This document shows, piece after piece, positions 45,652-54,413 of a DNA stretch of 64,000 nucleotides. The notes beneath the pieces are model-generated. The model was not told the origin of the DNA, did not search any database, and saw nothing but the letters and a program-made list of their open reading frames with translations. The DNA lies in the NCBI GenBank assembly GCA_018818125.1, contig JAHISQ010000048.1, forward strand, positions 1 to 64,000, in the 5' to 3' direction. This DNA comes from Candidatus Rifleibacteriota bacterium (GTDB lineage Bacteria > Muiribacteriota > Ozemobacteria > Ozemobacterales > Ozemobacteraceae). Position 1 is the stretch's first letter; each line of letters begins with the position of its first letter. A program made the translations under genes and the position numbers.

Positions 45652-45770
45652 AATAACACCTTCCCTAAACGATATATCGGCAGAATTTACGCCTAAGTTT
45701 AGGGATTACTGATTTTTTTTCTTTATCAGAAAGTTAATCGACAGTTGGCTGCCTTTATTTGAGAGTTATT

Positions 45771-45799
45771 TTGCGCAAATTGCTCGGCTGCGTTAATAT
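45771..45799 (+). promoter_or_regulatory. Promoter of aroC
   Basis: TTGCGC (45771-45776), a 17-base spacer and TAATAT (45794-45799). AGGAGA follows, seven bases before the ATG at 45865. Confidence 0.65.
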
Positions 45800-45864
45800 T
45801 GTTAGGTGTATCGCGGTGTGCTTGCCGGGTGCAGTAATACTTCAGCCTTATCAGGAGATATACT

Positions 45865-47031
45865 ATGAGCCTGCGTTATTTTACCGCCGGAGAGTCGCAC
45901 AGTGCATTCCTTACCGGTATAATTGACGGCATGCCGGCAGGTGTCAAGGTTTCCCCGGAAGATTTTGCCGCTCTTTTACGGCGCCGGAGAACCGGTTATG
46001 GCCGAGGCGCGCGTCAGAAGATAGAGCAGGATGAGGTCAGGATAACTGCGGGGGTGCGTGAGGGTTATACAACTGGCGCTCCGATTTCCCTTCTTATTGA
46101 GAATGCTGAATCTGCTGGCCAGAATTCTCATCTAGAAGCCTTTACGCCTCACACTGCCAAAACAATCAACGTGCCGTTGCCAGGTCATGCAGACTTGCCC
46201 GGTGTTGTTAAATATGGTCTGGACGACTGTCGCACCATTAGGGAACGCGCATCGGCCCGCGAAACAGTAATGCGTACGGCACTGTCGGTATTCCCACGCC
46301 GCCTGCTCGCTGATCTTGGTATCAAGTCACTTTGTCTGGTAGAAAGTCTTGGCAATCTGACCGCGAATATTGACTATACGCAGGCTCCCGATGTCATTGC
46401 CGACATGATCGTTGCCAACGGTGCTGATTTTATTACGCCGGATGCTGCTATAATTCCAGCCTGGCGAGAGCTTGTTGATGCCGCATTGGCGAAGAACGAG
46501 AGTCTTGGCGGCACTGCCGCCGTAATGTTCTGGAATCTGCCTATCGGTATGGGTAGTCACACTCAATATGATTTGCGGCTTGACGCCAGGCTGGCAGCAT
46601 TATTGATGAGCATCCCAGCGGTAAAAGGTGTCGAGATCGGCATGGCATTACAGCAGGCAAGGGGCAGTAGCATTGCAGCTGACCCGATTTTATTCGCCCC
46701 GGGATCAGGATGGTCGCACCAGAGCAATTTTGCTGGTGGGCTTGAGGGCGGCATGACGAATGGCGCGCCTCTAGTTCTTAGATTCCATATGAAGCCGCTC
46801 CCAGCCAATTCAAAAGTTGATTCAGTCAATCTGAAGACTGGGCAACCAGCCCGACCGGAATTTTACCGCTCAGATACTCAGGCCGTTACCGCGGCGGCAG
46901 TTGTGGCCGAGTCGGTTGTAGCTGTTGAGCTGACTTCGCAGCTGCTTGCAATGACCGGCGGTGCCACATTGCAGCAGATCCACGATAGACTGACGCGACT
47001 GCGCGAGGCGCAAAGCCTCTTGCCAGGCTAA
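45865..47031 (+). CDS. aroC: Chorismate synthase
   Basis: Last step of the shikimate pathway, turning EPSP into chorismate with reduced FMN. MSLRYFTAGESHSAFLTGII, RRRTGYGRGARQKIEQDEV, and RSDTQAVTAAAVVAESVVAV are family signatures, and the ARETVMRTALSVFPRRLLA region is present. Length 388 is normal. It stands alone on the plus strand between the DUF501/flg and pilQ genes. Confidence 0.96.
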   Translation: MSLRYFTAGESHSAFLTGIIDGMPAGVKVSPEDFAALLRRRRTGYGRGARQKIEQDEVRITAGVREGYTTGAPISLLIENAESAGQNSHLEAFTPHTAKTINVPLPGHADLPGVVKYGLDDCRTIRERASARETVMRTALSVFPRRLLADLGIKSLCLVESLGNLTANIDYTQAPDVIADMIVANGADFITPDAAIIPAWRELVDAALAKNESLGGTAAVMFWNLPIGMGSHTQYDLRLDARLAALLMSIPAVKGVEIGMALQQARGSSIAADPILFAPGSGWSHQSNFAGGLEGGMTNGAPLVLRFHMKPLPANSKVDSVNLKTGQPARPEFYRSDTQAVTAAAVVAESVVAVELTSQLLAMTGGATLQQIHDRLTRLREAQSLLPG

Positions 47032-47152
47032 AACTCAAGTTTCGACACGGCAATCTATATGAATGCAGAGATTGCTTGCCCTCCTGGCGCAAGCTGCCCA
47101 AGCACTTCCTGCGCAAATCGCAGTGGCAAAATATTCATTCGGCTAAAAAGAG

Positions 47153-47182
47153 AAGGGGCTGAACCCTTTGGTTCAGCCCCTT
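47153..47182. terminator. Bidirectional terminator between aroC and pilQ
   Basis: AAGGGGCTGAACC (47153-47165) pairs perfectly with GGTTCAGCCCCTT (47170-47182) around a four-base loop, with an A-rich run before and TTT after. Confidence 0.9.
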
Positions 47183-47196
47183 TGTCGTAGGAGTTA

Positions 47197-48600
47197 TCAG
47201 AATGAGGTGTCGAAAGCGTTGTCGAACGAATCGTCAATGGTGCCAGCTGGCTGATTGAATGCCGGCTGCGATACTGCAGAAGCAGTTGATGGCATGCCAG
47301 AGGGAGCCAGTGAAGTCGGAGCTGATGATTCGATGCTCTGGGCAATGATGTGAGGAGTGATAAGGATAATCAGTTCCTGTGAGTTGCCGGTTTTGCCCTT
47401 GAAGCTGAACAGATTCTTGATGATCGGGATATTGCCGAGCAACGGAATTTTGTTAGTTTCTTTGCCTTCAGTGTCTTGAATGAGGCCGCCGATGAGAATC
47501 TCTTCGCCGTCTCTTACACGAACTGTAGTCTTGGCAGAACGCGTGCCGATAACCGGATACATGCCGTTGTTCGACCATTCTTCAACGAAAGATACTTCAG
47601 GTTCAGCGTCAACAGTGATGTAACCATCGTCGTTGATTCTTGGAGTAACTTTCAGCTTTATGCCGGTATCTTTTTCTTTAGGTGGCTGGTCAGCACCACC
47701 TGGGTAGATAACTTTCTTACCAACAATGATTTCAGCTTCCTGGCCGTTAACAGCAGAGATCTTGGGGTTCGACAGAACCTTGGTTTCACTGCGTTTTTCA
47801 AGTGCGGCAAAGGTAGCCTTAAACAGGAGGTTTTCTCGATAGAAATCGCCAAGACCAAACATGTCGCCCTGTTGTCCGCCAAAGTTTTCCTGATAGAGGC
47901 CAGAGTCAGGATTCACAGCAAAGTATTCCTTGGTGGCGAACAGTGGAACTGCGCCAGTATCAACAGAATAATCAGCGTCACTACCAAGCTTGCCTTGCCA
48001 TTTGAAACCAATGCTTTTGGATGCGTTGGTATTGACTTCAACGATCTTGGCTTCCATCATGACCTGGTGAACAGGTGTATCGATGGTTTCGATCAATTTC
48101 TTTACTTCGTCGAGAAGGTCTTTCCCGCCAGAGACGATAACCGCATTGATGCGATCGTCGGTAGCTACCTTGACTTCTTTTCTGATGGTCGAGGTAATTA
48201 CCTTTGCCACATCTGCCGCTTTAGCATACTGCAAGCGTTTGGTAATAGTAAGGCCTTTCTCGAAGGCTTCGATCAGTTTCTTTTCATCGGCGAGAATCCA
48301 GGTGTTACCGATCTTGCGGACGGCAAAACCGTTAGTCTTGGCGATAAGGTTCATGGCTTCTTCGTAATAAACGTCTGACATTTTTACGGTAACCGCTCCA
48401 CGAACGCTTTTCTCAGCAATGATGTTGGTTCCAGACTGCTGGGCGATAACCTTGATGATCTGACGAATATCAGTATCTCGGAAATCAAGAGTGATGTTAT
48501 CTTCGGCTCGCAATGAACCTGGTAACAACATAGCGACTGTAAGAGCCGCAAATAGTAGTAAGATGTTGGTCTTCTTCCTGGTGTAACCCGTGGAACTCAT
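47197..48600 (-). CDS. pilQ: Type IV pilus secretin PilQ (short)
   Basis: Outer-membrane channel for the pilus. The start at 48600 follows GGAGGT and gives 467 residues with a signal peptide (ILLLFAALTVAMLLPGSLRA). It has the secretin/TonB short N-domain (ITLDFRDTDIRQIIKVIAQQ), one N1/NolW-like domain (LQYAKAADVAKVITSTI, DDRINAVIVSG) and the secretin core (LSNPKISAVNGQEAEIIVGK, VRVRDGEEILIGGLIQDTEG, ELIILITPHII). AMIN domains of longer PilQ proteins are missing; a Ser/Pro-rich tail follows. It is separated from pilMNOP by the small gene at 48856. Confidence 0.94.
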   Translation of the reverse strand: MSSTGYTRKKTNILLLFAALTVAMLLPGSLRAEDNITLDFRDTDIRQIIKVIAQQSGTNIIAEKSVRGAVTVKMSDVYYEEAMNLIAKTNGFAVRKIGNTWILADEKKLIEAFEKGLTITKRLQYAKAADVAKVITSTIRKEVKVATDDRINAVIVSGGKDLLDEVKKLIETIDTPVHQVMMEAKIVEVNTNASKSIGFKWQGKLGSDADYSVDTGAVPLFATKEYFAVNPDSGLYQENFGGQQGDMFGLGDFYRENLLFKATFAALEKRSETKVLSNPKISAVNGQEAEIIVGKKVIYPGGADQPPKEKDTGIKLKVTPRINDDGYITVDAEPEVSFVEEWSNNGMYPVIGTRSAKTTVRVRDGEEILIGGLIQDTEGKETNKIPLLGNIPIIKNLFSFKGKTGNSQELIILITPHIIAQSIESSAPTSLAPSGMPSTASAVSQPAFNQPAGTIDDSFDNAFDTSF

Positions 48601-48855
48601 TCTTTTATACCTCCGAACGGGAATGTTCGACAACAAAAATCTCCGACAAGTGCCATTGATGGTTTGTCAGTTGATACATCGACAAGTTTTGTTAATTCGT
48701 GAAGCAAAATTATCATTTTCTTTTTGTATTTCTCATGTCGCTGTTAATAAGCGATCAGTTTTGATAAATACCCATATCGACCAGATGCAGTAAATGTCTG
48801 ATAATTTGCCGGAAAATATTTTGAAAAACCGATTGATGTGGTATTCTCTTGTTAG

Positions 48856-49071
48856 ATGAATATCTTTGACAATGCATGGTCCAGCGTTGGGATTGCTATT
48901 ATTTCATTGCCTACTCTTGTTTCTATTATTGTTTTTGGCAAGAGCAGGGGAATGGAAGAGGCTTTTCGCATTGGAATTAATGTCACCTTCGTTTTGGTCG
49001 GCCTTTGTGCAGTTTTTATGTTTTTTTACATTGCGATTAAATTCGTGAATAACTTCAGAGGCAAAAAGTGA
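48856..49071 (+). CDS. Small two-helix membrane protein, leaderless transcript likely
   Basis: A 71-residue protein with two hydrophobic helices (SVGIAIISLPTLVSIIVFGK and FVLVGLCAVFMFFYIAIKFV) and a basic C-terminus. It lies opposite the pil genes, between pilP and pilQ. There is no ribosome site before the ATG. TATTCT (48842-48847) ends eight bases before the ATG, with TTTTGA 17 bases further upstream, which would start the transcript at about the first codon. No family recognised. Confidence 0.6.
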   Translation: MNIFDNAWSSVGIAIISLPTLVSIIVFGKSRGMEEAFRIGINVTFVLVGLCAVFMFFYIAIKFVNNFRGKK

Positions 49072-49136
49072 AATTGTTTTTAACTGAAAGCTAGTCTTCT
49101 GGCTATGTGCTGAATGAATTTTTCCAAAGTGTTCTA

Positions 49137-49160
49137 ATTTGGACTCAGATTTGGACTCAG
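49137..49160. repeat. Perfect 12-bp tandem duplication
   Basis: ATTTGGACTCAG occurs twice in a row (49137-49148 and 49149-49160), in non-coding sequence between the small membrane-protein gene and the pilP terminator. Confidence 0.85.
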
Positions 49161-49207
49161 AAACAATTTTTTTGGAGCGTAACTTCACCTGATTTGTTCC
49201 GATGAAA

Positions 49208-49265
49208 AAGGGCTGTAACAGTGCGATTGCCTGATTTTACTCAGGGCGCGTCTGTTACAGCCCTT
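49208..49265 (-). terminator. Terminator of the pilMNOP operon
   Basis: AAGGGCTGTAACAG (49208-49221) pairs with CTGTTACAGCCCTT (49252-49265), a 14-bp stem with a 30-base loop. Read on the minus strand it is followed by TTTTT, just past the pilP stop. Confidence 0.8.
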
Positions 49266-49291
49266 CGGCTTAACCTGACCCGATTAACAGG

Positions 49292-49909
49292 TCATTCTTT
49301 TTCGTCGCCACCAATCTTAAAGGTATGGCGGCGCTGTTCCTTGTTCGAATAAACCACGATGCGGTCATTCTGAATGTCAACAACCTTGAATTTGCCATCG
49401 ACGATCTGGTCTTTAGTTACAGTATGTTCTTCGTTTTCGAATTTGATAACTGCCAGACGCGCACCTTCGTTACCAACGATGCCGGTCACAAAAACCTTGA
49501 TCGGTTTAACCGCGGGTGGCTGTGGTTTGTTGTCGCCTGGTCTTGCTACTGGTTGAACAGTTCTTACTGGTGGCAATACGACCTTCTTTTCGACTATCGG
49601 CTTGAACGGGTCTTTGTTAGCGTTTTCAGTAACAAAAGAATATTTGTTGAGAAGAGAGTCAATCTGTTCCTGTTCAGTCATTTTGGAGGTGTCTACCATG
49701 CCGTTGCCACCTGAAACGGGGCTTTCTGCGACCATGCCGTCACCAAGGGCCGTGTCATCAGCTGGAGCTGCCGCGGCCGGTTCGCCGCCGATGTCATCGA
49801 GACCTCCGAAATCGTCGAGATCGTCAACCGCAAATACCTGCGGCGCAGCAAGAAGGAACACTGTCAGACAGATTATTCCCAATGATCTTAGTGGGCTGTA
49901 TCTACTCAT
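49292..49909 (-). CDS. pilP: Pilus assembly lipoprotein-like PilP
   Basis: Start at 49909, nine bases behind GGAGG. The 205-residue product has a signal peptide (LGIICLTVFLLAAPQVFA) without a lipobox cysteine, an acidic Asp/Gly/Ala-rich linker, and a C-terminal beta domain (KVFVTGIVGNEGARLAVIKF, IVDGKFKVVDIQNDRIVVYS) like the PilP domain that binds PilQ. The position at the end of pilM-N-O supports the call. Missing lipidation differs from Neisseria-type PilP. Confidence 0.85.
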   Translation of the reverse strand: MSRYSPLRSLGIICLTVFLLAAPQVFAVDDLDDFGGLDDIGGEPAAAAPADDTALGDGMVAESPVSGGNGMVDTSKMTEQEQIDSLLNKYSFVTENANKDPFKPIVEKKVVLPPVRTVQPVARPGDNKPQPPAVKPIKVFVTGIVGNEGARLAVIKFENEEHTVTKDQIVDGKFKVVDIQNDRIVVYSNKEQRRHTFKIGGDEKE

Positions 49910-49933
49910 ATTAATCAGTCCTCCTTTGTGCAA

Positions 49934-50494
49934 TTATATGCCGCTGCCCATGATGTAGACCTTGGCGCTAAGCGTTACGCTGAGGAGCGGGCTTTTGCTT
50001 TCGCGGTCTACTTCGGCAGATACAGAAACGTTCATTGAACCAGCTGCCAGATTGATGATCTTGCGGCGTTCCATGATGGTGAGAAAGTTGCCAATGTCTT
50101 TGAAAGTACCCAGAACAGTCATTTCTACAGGCAGTTCAGACCAGTCTTCGGCACGAACTAGTGGCGAAATGCGGATGTCCTGAAATTTAACTTTGAATTT
50201 ATTAGCTACGGTTTCAGTTGAATCAAGCAGTTTGGGAACAACGGTGTTGAGCTGGTTTGATTCCATCTGCAACTTGTTTTTCTGCTCCGTCAATTTTGAA
50301 ATCTGGTTACGCAATTCGGCCATTTCTTCTTCGATATTGGCCAGTTGAGCTTTTTGTCTCTCCAGACCTTCTATTTCGGTGTTAATTTTGCGGCCTTCTT
50401 CTTCCATTGGCTGGTAGTAGTTCATGTAGAAGAGCACCCCGGCACCAATTGCAACAACCAGGAGGAAGATAGTTACTACGGCAAAGTTGTTCAT
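49934..50494 (-). CDS. pilO: Type IV pilus alignment protein PilO
   Basis: Inner-membrane protein pairing with PilN. One N-terminal helix (FAVVTIFLLVVAIGAGVLFY), a coiled coil (about residues 35-85, EMAELRNQISKLTEQKNKLQ) and a small ferredoxin-like C-terminal domain (LPVEMTVLGTFKDIGNFLTI) fit PilO. Length 186 is normal. It begins one base from the pilN stop. Confidence 0.9.
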   Translation of the reverse strand: MNNFAVVTIFLLVVAIGAGVLFYMNYYQPMEEEGRKINTEIEGLERQKAQLANIEEEMAELRNQISKLTEQKNKLQMESNQLNTVVPKLLDSTETVANKFKVKFQDIRISPLVRAEDWSELPVEMTVLGTFKDIGNFLTIMERRKIINLAAGSMNVSVSAEVDRESKSPLLSVTLSAKVYIMGSGI

Positions 50495-50495
50495 T

Positions 50496-51107
50496 TTAAC
50501 CTCCCAGGTTCTTGTCGCCGAGATCGCGTTTGATTCGGCAGTTCACTTCAAAGCGCCAGACCGGCATTTTTTCGTAGATGTTCTTGGTAGCGCTTGTCAA
50601 AAAGACTTCTTCAAAATGTTCATGTCCCTGAAGCGCCTGGATAAATTGCTGAATCCCTTTGGTCAGCTGACCACCAGCTTTTGGCTCTTCAGCGCCATCT
50701 TCGTTACACGAATAGGCAGTAATCTGAACGCGGCGATCCGAGTCAATGCGCAAATTGGTAATCCAGACAGTTTTCTCAGGCACTACGCTGGTCAGATTGC
50801 TGAACGCCTGCGACCACTGCAGAAGAGTTGCGCCAGAGAGCTGTTTGAGTCGCGAAATATCAGCTTCGATTTTGCCGCGTTCCTGGCGAAGACGGTCTTT
50901 GATGTCGAGTTTCGATTGTTCGCGGGCAATCTCGTTCTTGAGCGTCTCGCGTTTCTTTATTGCATCGTTGTTCATGCCTTTGATCATCTCGGTGCCTGCC
51001 ATGAAGCCGGCTATAATACCAATTGCACCAATAACGAAGAATATCGCTGCGAACGGAACCTGAATTGGCTTGCGCCGTTTGACCGTTAATAGGTTAATTC
51101 TAATCAT
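50496..51107 (-). CDS. pilN: Type IV pilus assembly protein PilN
   Basis: A 203-residue protein with the short cytoplasmic MIRINLL motif that docks into PilM, a membrane helix (AAIFFVIGAIGIIAGFMAGT), a coiled coil and a C-terminal domain (LTSVVPEKTVWITNLRIDSD). This order is typical of PilN. It lies three bases after pilM. Confidence 0.92.
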   Translation of the reverse strand: MIRINLLTVKRRKPIQVPFAAIFFVIGAIGIIAGFMAGTEMIKGMNNDAIKKRETLKNEIAREQSKLDIKDRLRQERGKIEADISRLKQLSGATLLQWSQAFSNLTSVVPEKTVWITNLRIDSDRRVQITAYSCNEDGAEEPKAGGQLTKGIQQFIQALQGHEHFEEVFLTSATKNIYEKMPVWRFEVNCRIKRDLGDKNLGG

Positions 51108-51109
51108 AA

Positions 51110-52204
51110 TTAGTCTCCCACCACCCCTCGCAAGGCGAGCCCGATGGCAACCGTATACTGCTGAAGATTGTCATAGAGTTCATCGGGGTCAGGACAGGTA
51201 ACAGCTATTCCTTCGAGCGGGTTTCCCATAAACACGTCTACGCCAAGCTCATTGCTGATGTAGGTGTTAAAACTTTTGAGGTTTGAGCTGCCGCCTGAGA
51301 GAATGATGCGATGAATGAGAGGTTCACGAGACTGTGCTTTGAAGTAGTCGAAAGAACGCCTGATTTCTGAGGCAAGCTCCTCGACAGTGGTTTTTACCAC
51401 TTCAGAAATTTCATTCGCTCCAGTATCACCAATACTCACTTCTGCCTCTTCGATCTTTAGCGATTCGGCCTGATCAAATTCCTGTTTCATAACATCTTTG
51501 ATCATTTCGGTGATATTGTTGCCGGCAATTGGAATGTTTCTGGTGAACATCAGAATGCCTGATTTGAGAACCGAAATGTTCGTGGTTCTCGCGCCGGCAT
51601 CAATTATTGCTACAACTTCGCCGCCCTCTTGAGTGCTGGCTGTCTGCAGATATGATCCTTCAAGCGCGTTGAGCGCTGCGATCGTGTCTACGTCAACCAC
51701 TTCTGGTGTAAGGCCAGAGCTTTTGAGGACGTCTGTGTAGGAGTTGACCAGATCTTTCTGCGCAACTACCAGCAGAATAGAATACTTACCGCCGCCATCT
51801 TCTTCTTCATCAACGGTAGACAACACTGCATGCGTGATGCTTACCTCGTCGATGGCATAGGGTACATACTGTTCTGCTTCAATGCGCACAGTTTGCTCAA
51901 GTTCCTCAGGCGACATGACCGGCAGCTTGGTAAAGCGCATGATCACGTTTTGCCCGGAGATCGATACAAAAGTTCGTTCCGGTTTGATTTTCCGGCTCTT
52001 CATAATGTCCTTGATGACTGCTGAAACTGACTGTGGATCGCCCACTGCACCTTCTGTCATAGCGTCGGGGGGCAGTGGCATCATCCCATAGTTGACCAGT
52101 TCAGGGCCAGAAGGAGACTTTTTGAGCTGAACGATCTTAACAGCTGAGGTGCCTATATCGACGCCCACCGCTGTATTGGTGTTCCCAAAGGTGAACAATC
52201 CCAT
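51110..52204 (-). CDS. pilM: Type IV pilus assembly protein PilM
   Basis: Cytoplasmic actin-like ATPase that anchors PilN. The N-terminus AVGVDIGTSAVKIVQLKKS is the nucleotide-binding phosphate 1 motif; VVAIIDAGARTTNISVLKSG and RIILSGGSSNLKSFNTYISN are the later nucleotide-binding motifs. Length 364 is normal. It is the first gene of pilMNOP, behind GGAGGAAAG. A short inverted repeat lies upstream. Confidence 0.95.
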   Translation of the reverse strand: MGLFTFGNTNTAVGVDIGTSAVKIVQLKKSPSGPELVNYGMMPLPPDAMTEGAVGDPQSVSAVIKDIMKSRKIKPERTFVSISGQNVIMRFTKLPVMSPEELEQTVRIEAEQYVPYAIDEVSITHAVLSTVDEEEDGGGKYSILLVVAQKDLVNSYTDVLKSSGLTPEVVDVDTIAALNALEGSYLQTASTQEGGEVVAIIDAGARTTNISVLKSGILMFTRNIPIAGNNITEMIKDVMKQEFDQAESLKIEEAEVSIGDTGANEISEVVKTTVEELASEIRRSFDYFKAQSREPLIHRIILSGGSSNLKSFNTYISNELGVDVFMGNPLEGIAVTCPDPDELYDNLQQYTVAIGLALRGVVGD

Positions 52205-52222
52205 ACGCTCTTTCCTCCAAAT

Positions 52223-52244
52223 TAGTCACGACTCGTGCCCGTGA
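52223..52244. repeat. Short inverted repeat upstream of pilM
   Basis: GTCACG and CGTGAC lie nine bases apart, with an inner CACGACTCGTG near-palindrome, about 20 bases before the pilM start. A protein-binding site is possible; nothing else supports it. Confidence 0.35.
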
Positions 52245-52318
52245 CGGCTTAAATTTACAGAATGTCAGTTTTCTATCGGCTGTTTCTTAACCAAATTTAA
52301 TCTAAATCCAAAAAAACT

Positions 52319-53800
52319 TCAATAATCCAGACTTCGCAGTGCAACGTTCGAATAGTAGAAGGCAAGAATTTGCCGGTAAGACCAGTTTCGTTTACCCATT
52401 TCTATTGTGCCGGCCTGGCACAGACCGACCTGGTGTCCGTAGCCCCGCCCAAACAACTGCAACTCATTGAGAGTATCTCTGTTCGCCTGAACCTGCCCTT
52501 TTGTCGCCGCAGTAGCAGATGGAAGGGTCGAGCTGCTGCTTTCTGCTTCCTCGCGGCTTGCCAGACGCAATCCGATTGTCTGCCAGCCCTCTGCTGGTCG
52601 AAGCGTGCGCTTGAGGCCTGATTCAGTAAGGATCATCAGCTGGTTTGGACCATCGCCGGCATCATCAACCAGCGCCGCAATCCTCAGTGTGGTATGTTGC
52701 ATCAGCTGCGAATTCACAGGTGTCTTAACTGGTGCTGCCGCCGCGATTACTTCTCTGGCACGGCTTCGGTTACCAAGTAAGAAAGTAGTGCTCGGCAGAT
52801 TGAACAGTCTTCTGAATGTTGTTCCTCGCACTTTGTGTGTGCCCGTATCTGTGTGCAGAATGATACTGGTGACTCTGTCCATGTTTGCTGGTGCATCAAT
52901 CTCGGCATCGTAAAGTTTCGAAAACACAATTTTCTCGCGGCGCAGCGCATTAGTGAGCTCGGCGGGCTTTATCGATCTTGTCCAGCGGTAATTATGGCCG
53001 TCTTTGCAGAACGGGCAGATCACTCTGCGCAGATAACTCCGCGGCGCGCCACCAAAAACCTTGTCGTTGTCAGAGGTCATGCCGCCGCAGCTGGCATGGT
53101 AGAGTGTTGCGATTGGCTCCCCGTCCGAAATCATAATTATGCCCCGGGTTGCCTTCACTGCCGGATCAATCGCGGCGCGTTCAGCTTTGACACCACTGTA
53201 GACTTGGCAATGTGTTGAATCACATACGTCAGCACCTTCTGAGCCATGCTTGCCGCGACTTGCGTAGGCATAGGTCCGAGCGATGACTGTTTGTGCCCGC
53301 AGCGATTCAACTGGTGACATTGAGCCTATTTCGCTGCCTACAACGCCGCGTAGATAGCTTTCGATGCCGACATGGTTGATGATACGTGCGCCCTTGTCGC
53401 TAATAACTGCCTGTAGATAACCCCGGTAAAGATTTTTGTCGAGCTGAACGAGACTATTGTTGCCATGCAAAGCGATGGTTTCGCCTCTATACTGGGTACG
53501 ACTTCTATTTTTGCCAGAAGCAGGCAGCTCCCATGAAAACACTTCGTTTTTTCTGAATGTCTTGATTTTTCGACCGCGACTGTTCTCCAACCAGCCGCCA
53601 TCCGGAAACTTGACGCTGAACTTTGTGTGATTACCGCCCATCTTGACTCGCAGGACTGGCTCGGAATTGTCGGATTTTTGCTGTCGTCGCGCCGCTTCAG
53701 AAAACGCTGGAAACAGTAAAATTCCGGCAATGGTCAGAATCATCAGCAACAGGCTGTTGCTGAGGTTTTTGTTGAACCCACCGGTTTCTGACCTGTTCAT
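52319..53800 (-). CDS. SpoIID/LytB-domain protein, exported
   Basis: Likely a peptidoglycan glycan-strand cutter (SpoIID is a lytic transglycosylase). Membrane or signal segment at residues 14-36 (NSLLLMILTIAGILLFPAFS), then the SpoIID core: YRGYLQAVISDKGARIINHV, GVVGSEIGSMSPVESLRAQT, VIARTYAYA, CDSTHCQVYSGVKAE, ATLYHASCGGMTSDNDKVFG, and the ending GRGYGHQVGLCQAG, where Cys takes the place of the common Ser. A Ser/Ala/Thr-rich insertion of about 100 residues (about 345-445) separates the last motifs from the core. Length 493. A second SpoIID gene lies three genes away. Confidence 0.87.
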   Translation of the reverse strand: MNRSETGGFNKNLSNSLLLMILTIAGILLFPAFSEAARRQQKSDNSEPVLRVKMGGNHTKFSVKFPDGGWLENSRGRKIKTFRKNEVFSWELPASGKNRSRTQYRGETIALHGNNSLVQLDKNLYRGYLQAVISDKGARIINHVGIESYLRGVVGSEIGSMSPVESLRAQTVIARTYAYASRGKHGSEGADVCDSTHCQVYSGVKAERAAIDPAVKATRGIIMISDGEPIATLYHASCGGMTSDNDKVFGGAPRSYLRRVICPFCKDGHNYRWTRSIKPAELTNALRREKIVFSKLYDAEIDAPANMDRVTSIILHTDTGTHKVRGTTFRRLFNLPSTTFLLGNRSRAREVIAAAAPVKTPVNSQLMQHTTLRIAALVDDAGDGPNQLMILTESGLKRTLRPAEGWQTIGLRLASREEAESSSSTLPSATAATKGQVQANRDTLNELQLFGRGYGHQVGLCQAGTIEMGKRNWSYRQILAFYYSNVALRSLDY

Positions 53801-53832
53801 GTCTTTTACCTTCTTGAGTCGCGTTCAATGAT

Positions 53833-54411
53833 TTAAACGCCAGAGCCGACACCTGGATTTAGAATTCTTTTATCGTTCTTATAGCGATCATGCTCGCTGA
53901 AAATACAGCCACAATATTTTTGCCTGTATAAACCAAGTTCGCGAGCCTTTTCATTTGATCCGCGAAATCCCGGCCTGAAATCCGTGTAATGAAAGGCTAC
54001 GCCATTTTCTGCAGCAACTTCCTTGCCGGTTTTGATCAGTAGCTCGTGATCCTGATAAGGACTGATGAGCAGAGTTGTTGTAAATGCCGCAATGCCGGCG
54101 ATAGTTGCAGCTTTTGCCGTAGCTTCGAGTCGTAGGCGATAGCAGATTTCACAGCGGCCTGCCCCAAAATCGTTATTGAGAGCGTGCAAAAAACGGTTGA
54201 GACCATAAGCGGTATCACCGAATATAATTTCGAGCTTAAAATGTGTCGCTGCTGTTTTAAAAGATTCGAGTCGCTGCTGATATTCTATGAATGGGTGAAT
54301 GTTTGGGTTTTCCCAGAAGAGCAACGTGTTGCCAGCACCGGCATTTGCTTCAAGCAGGGGGTATGAGCCGGTCAGACATGGGCCACAGCAAGTGTGCAGC
54401 AGAATTGCCAT
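53833..54411 (-). CDS. queH: Epoxyqueuosine reductase QueH
   Basis: Final reduction step that makes queuosine in the tRNA wobble position; QueH replaces QueG in many bacteria. The 192-residue protein has the cysteine pairs HTCCGPC near the N-terminus, RCEICYRLRL, and YCGCIF near the C-terminus, with RPGFRGSNEKARELGLYRQK, all typical. It follows miaB by two bases. Other queuosine genes are not in the window. Confidence 0.93.
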   Translation of the reverse strand: MAILLHTCCGPCLTGSYPLLEANAGAGNTLLFWENPNIHPFIEYQQRLESFKTAATHFKLEIIFGDTAYGLNRFLHALNNDFGAGRCEICYRLRLEATAKAATIAGIAAFTTTLLISPYQDHELLIKTGKEVAAENGVAFHYTDFRPGFRGSNEKARELGLYRQKYCGCIFSEHDRYKNDKRILNPGVGSGV

Positions 54412-54413
54412 TG

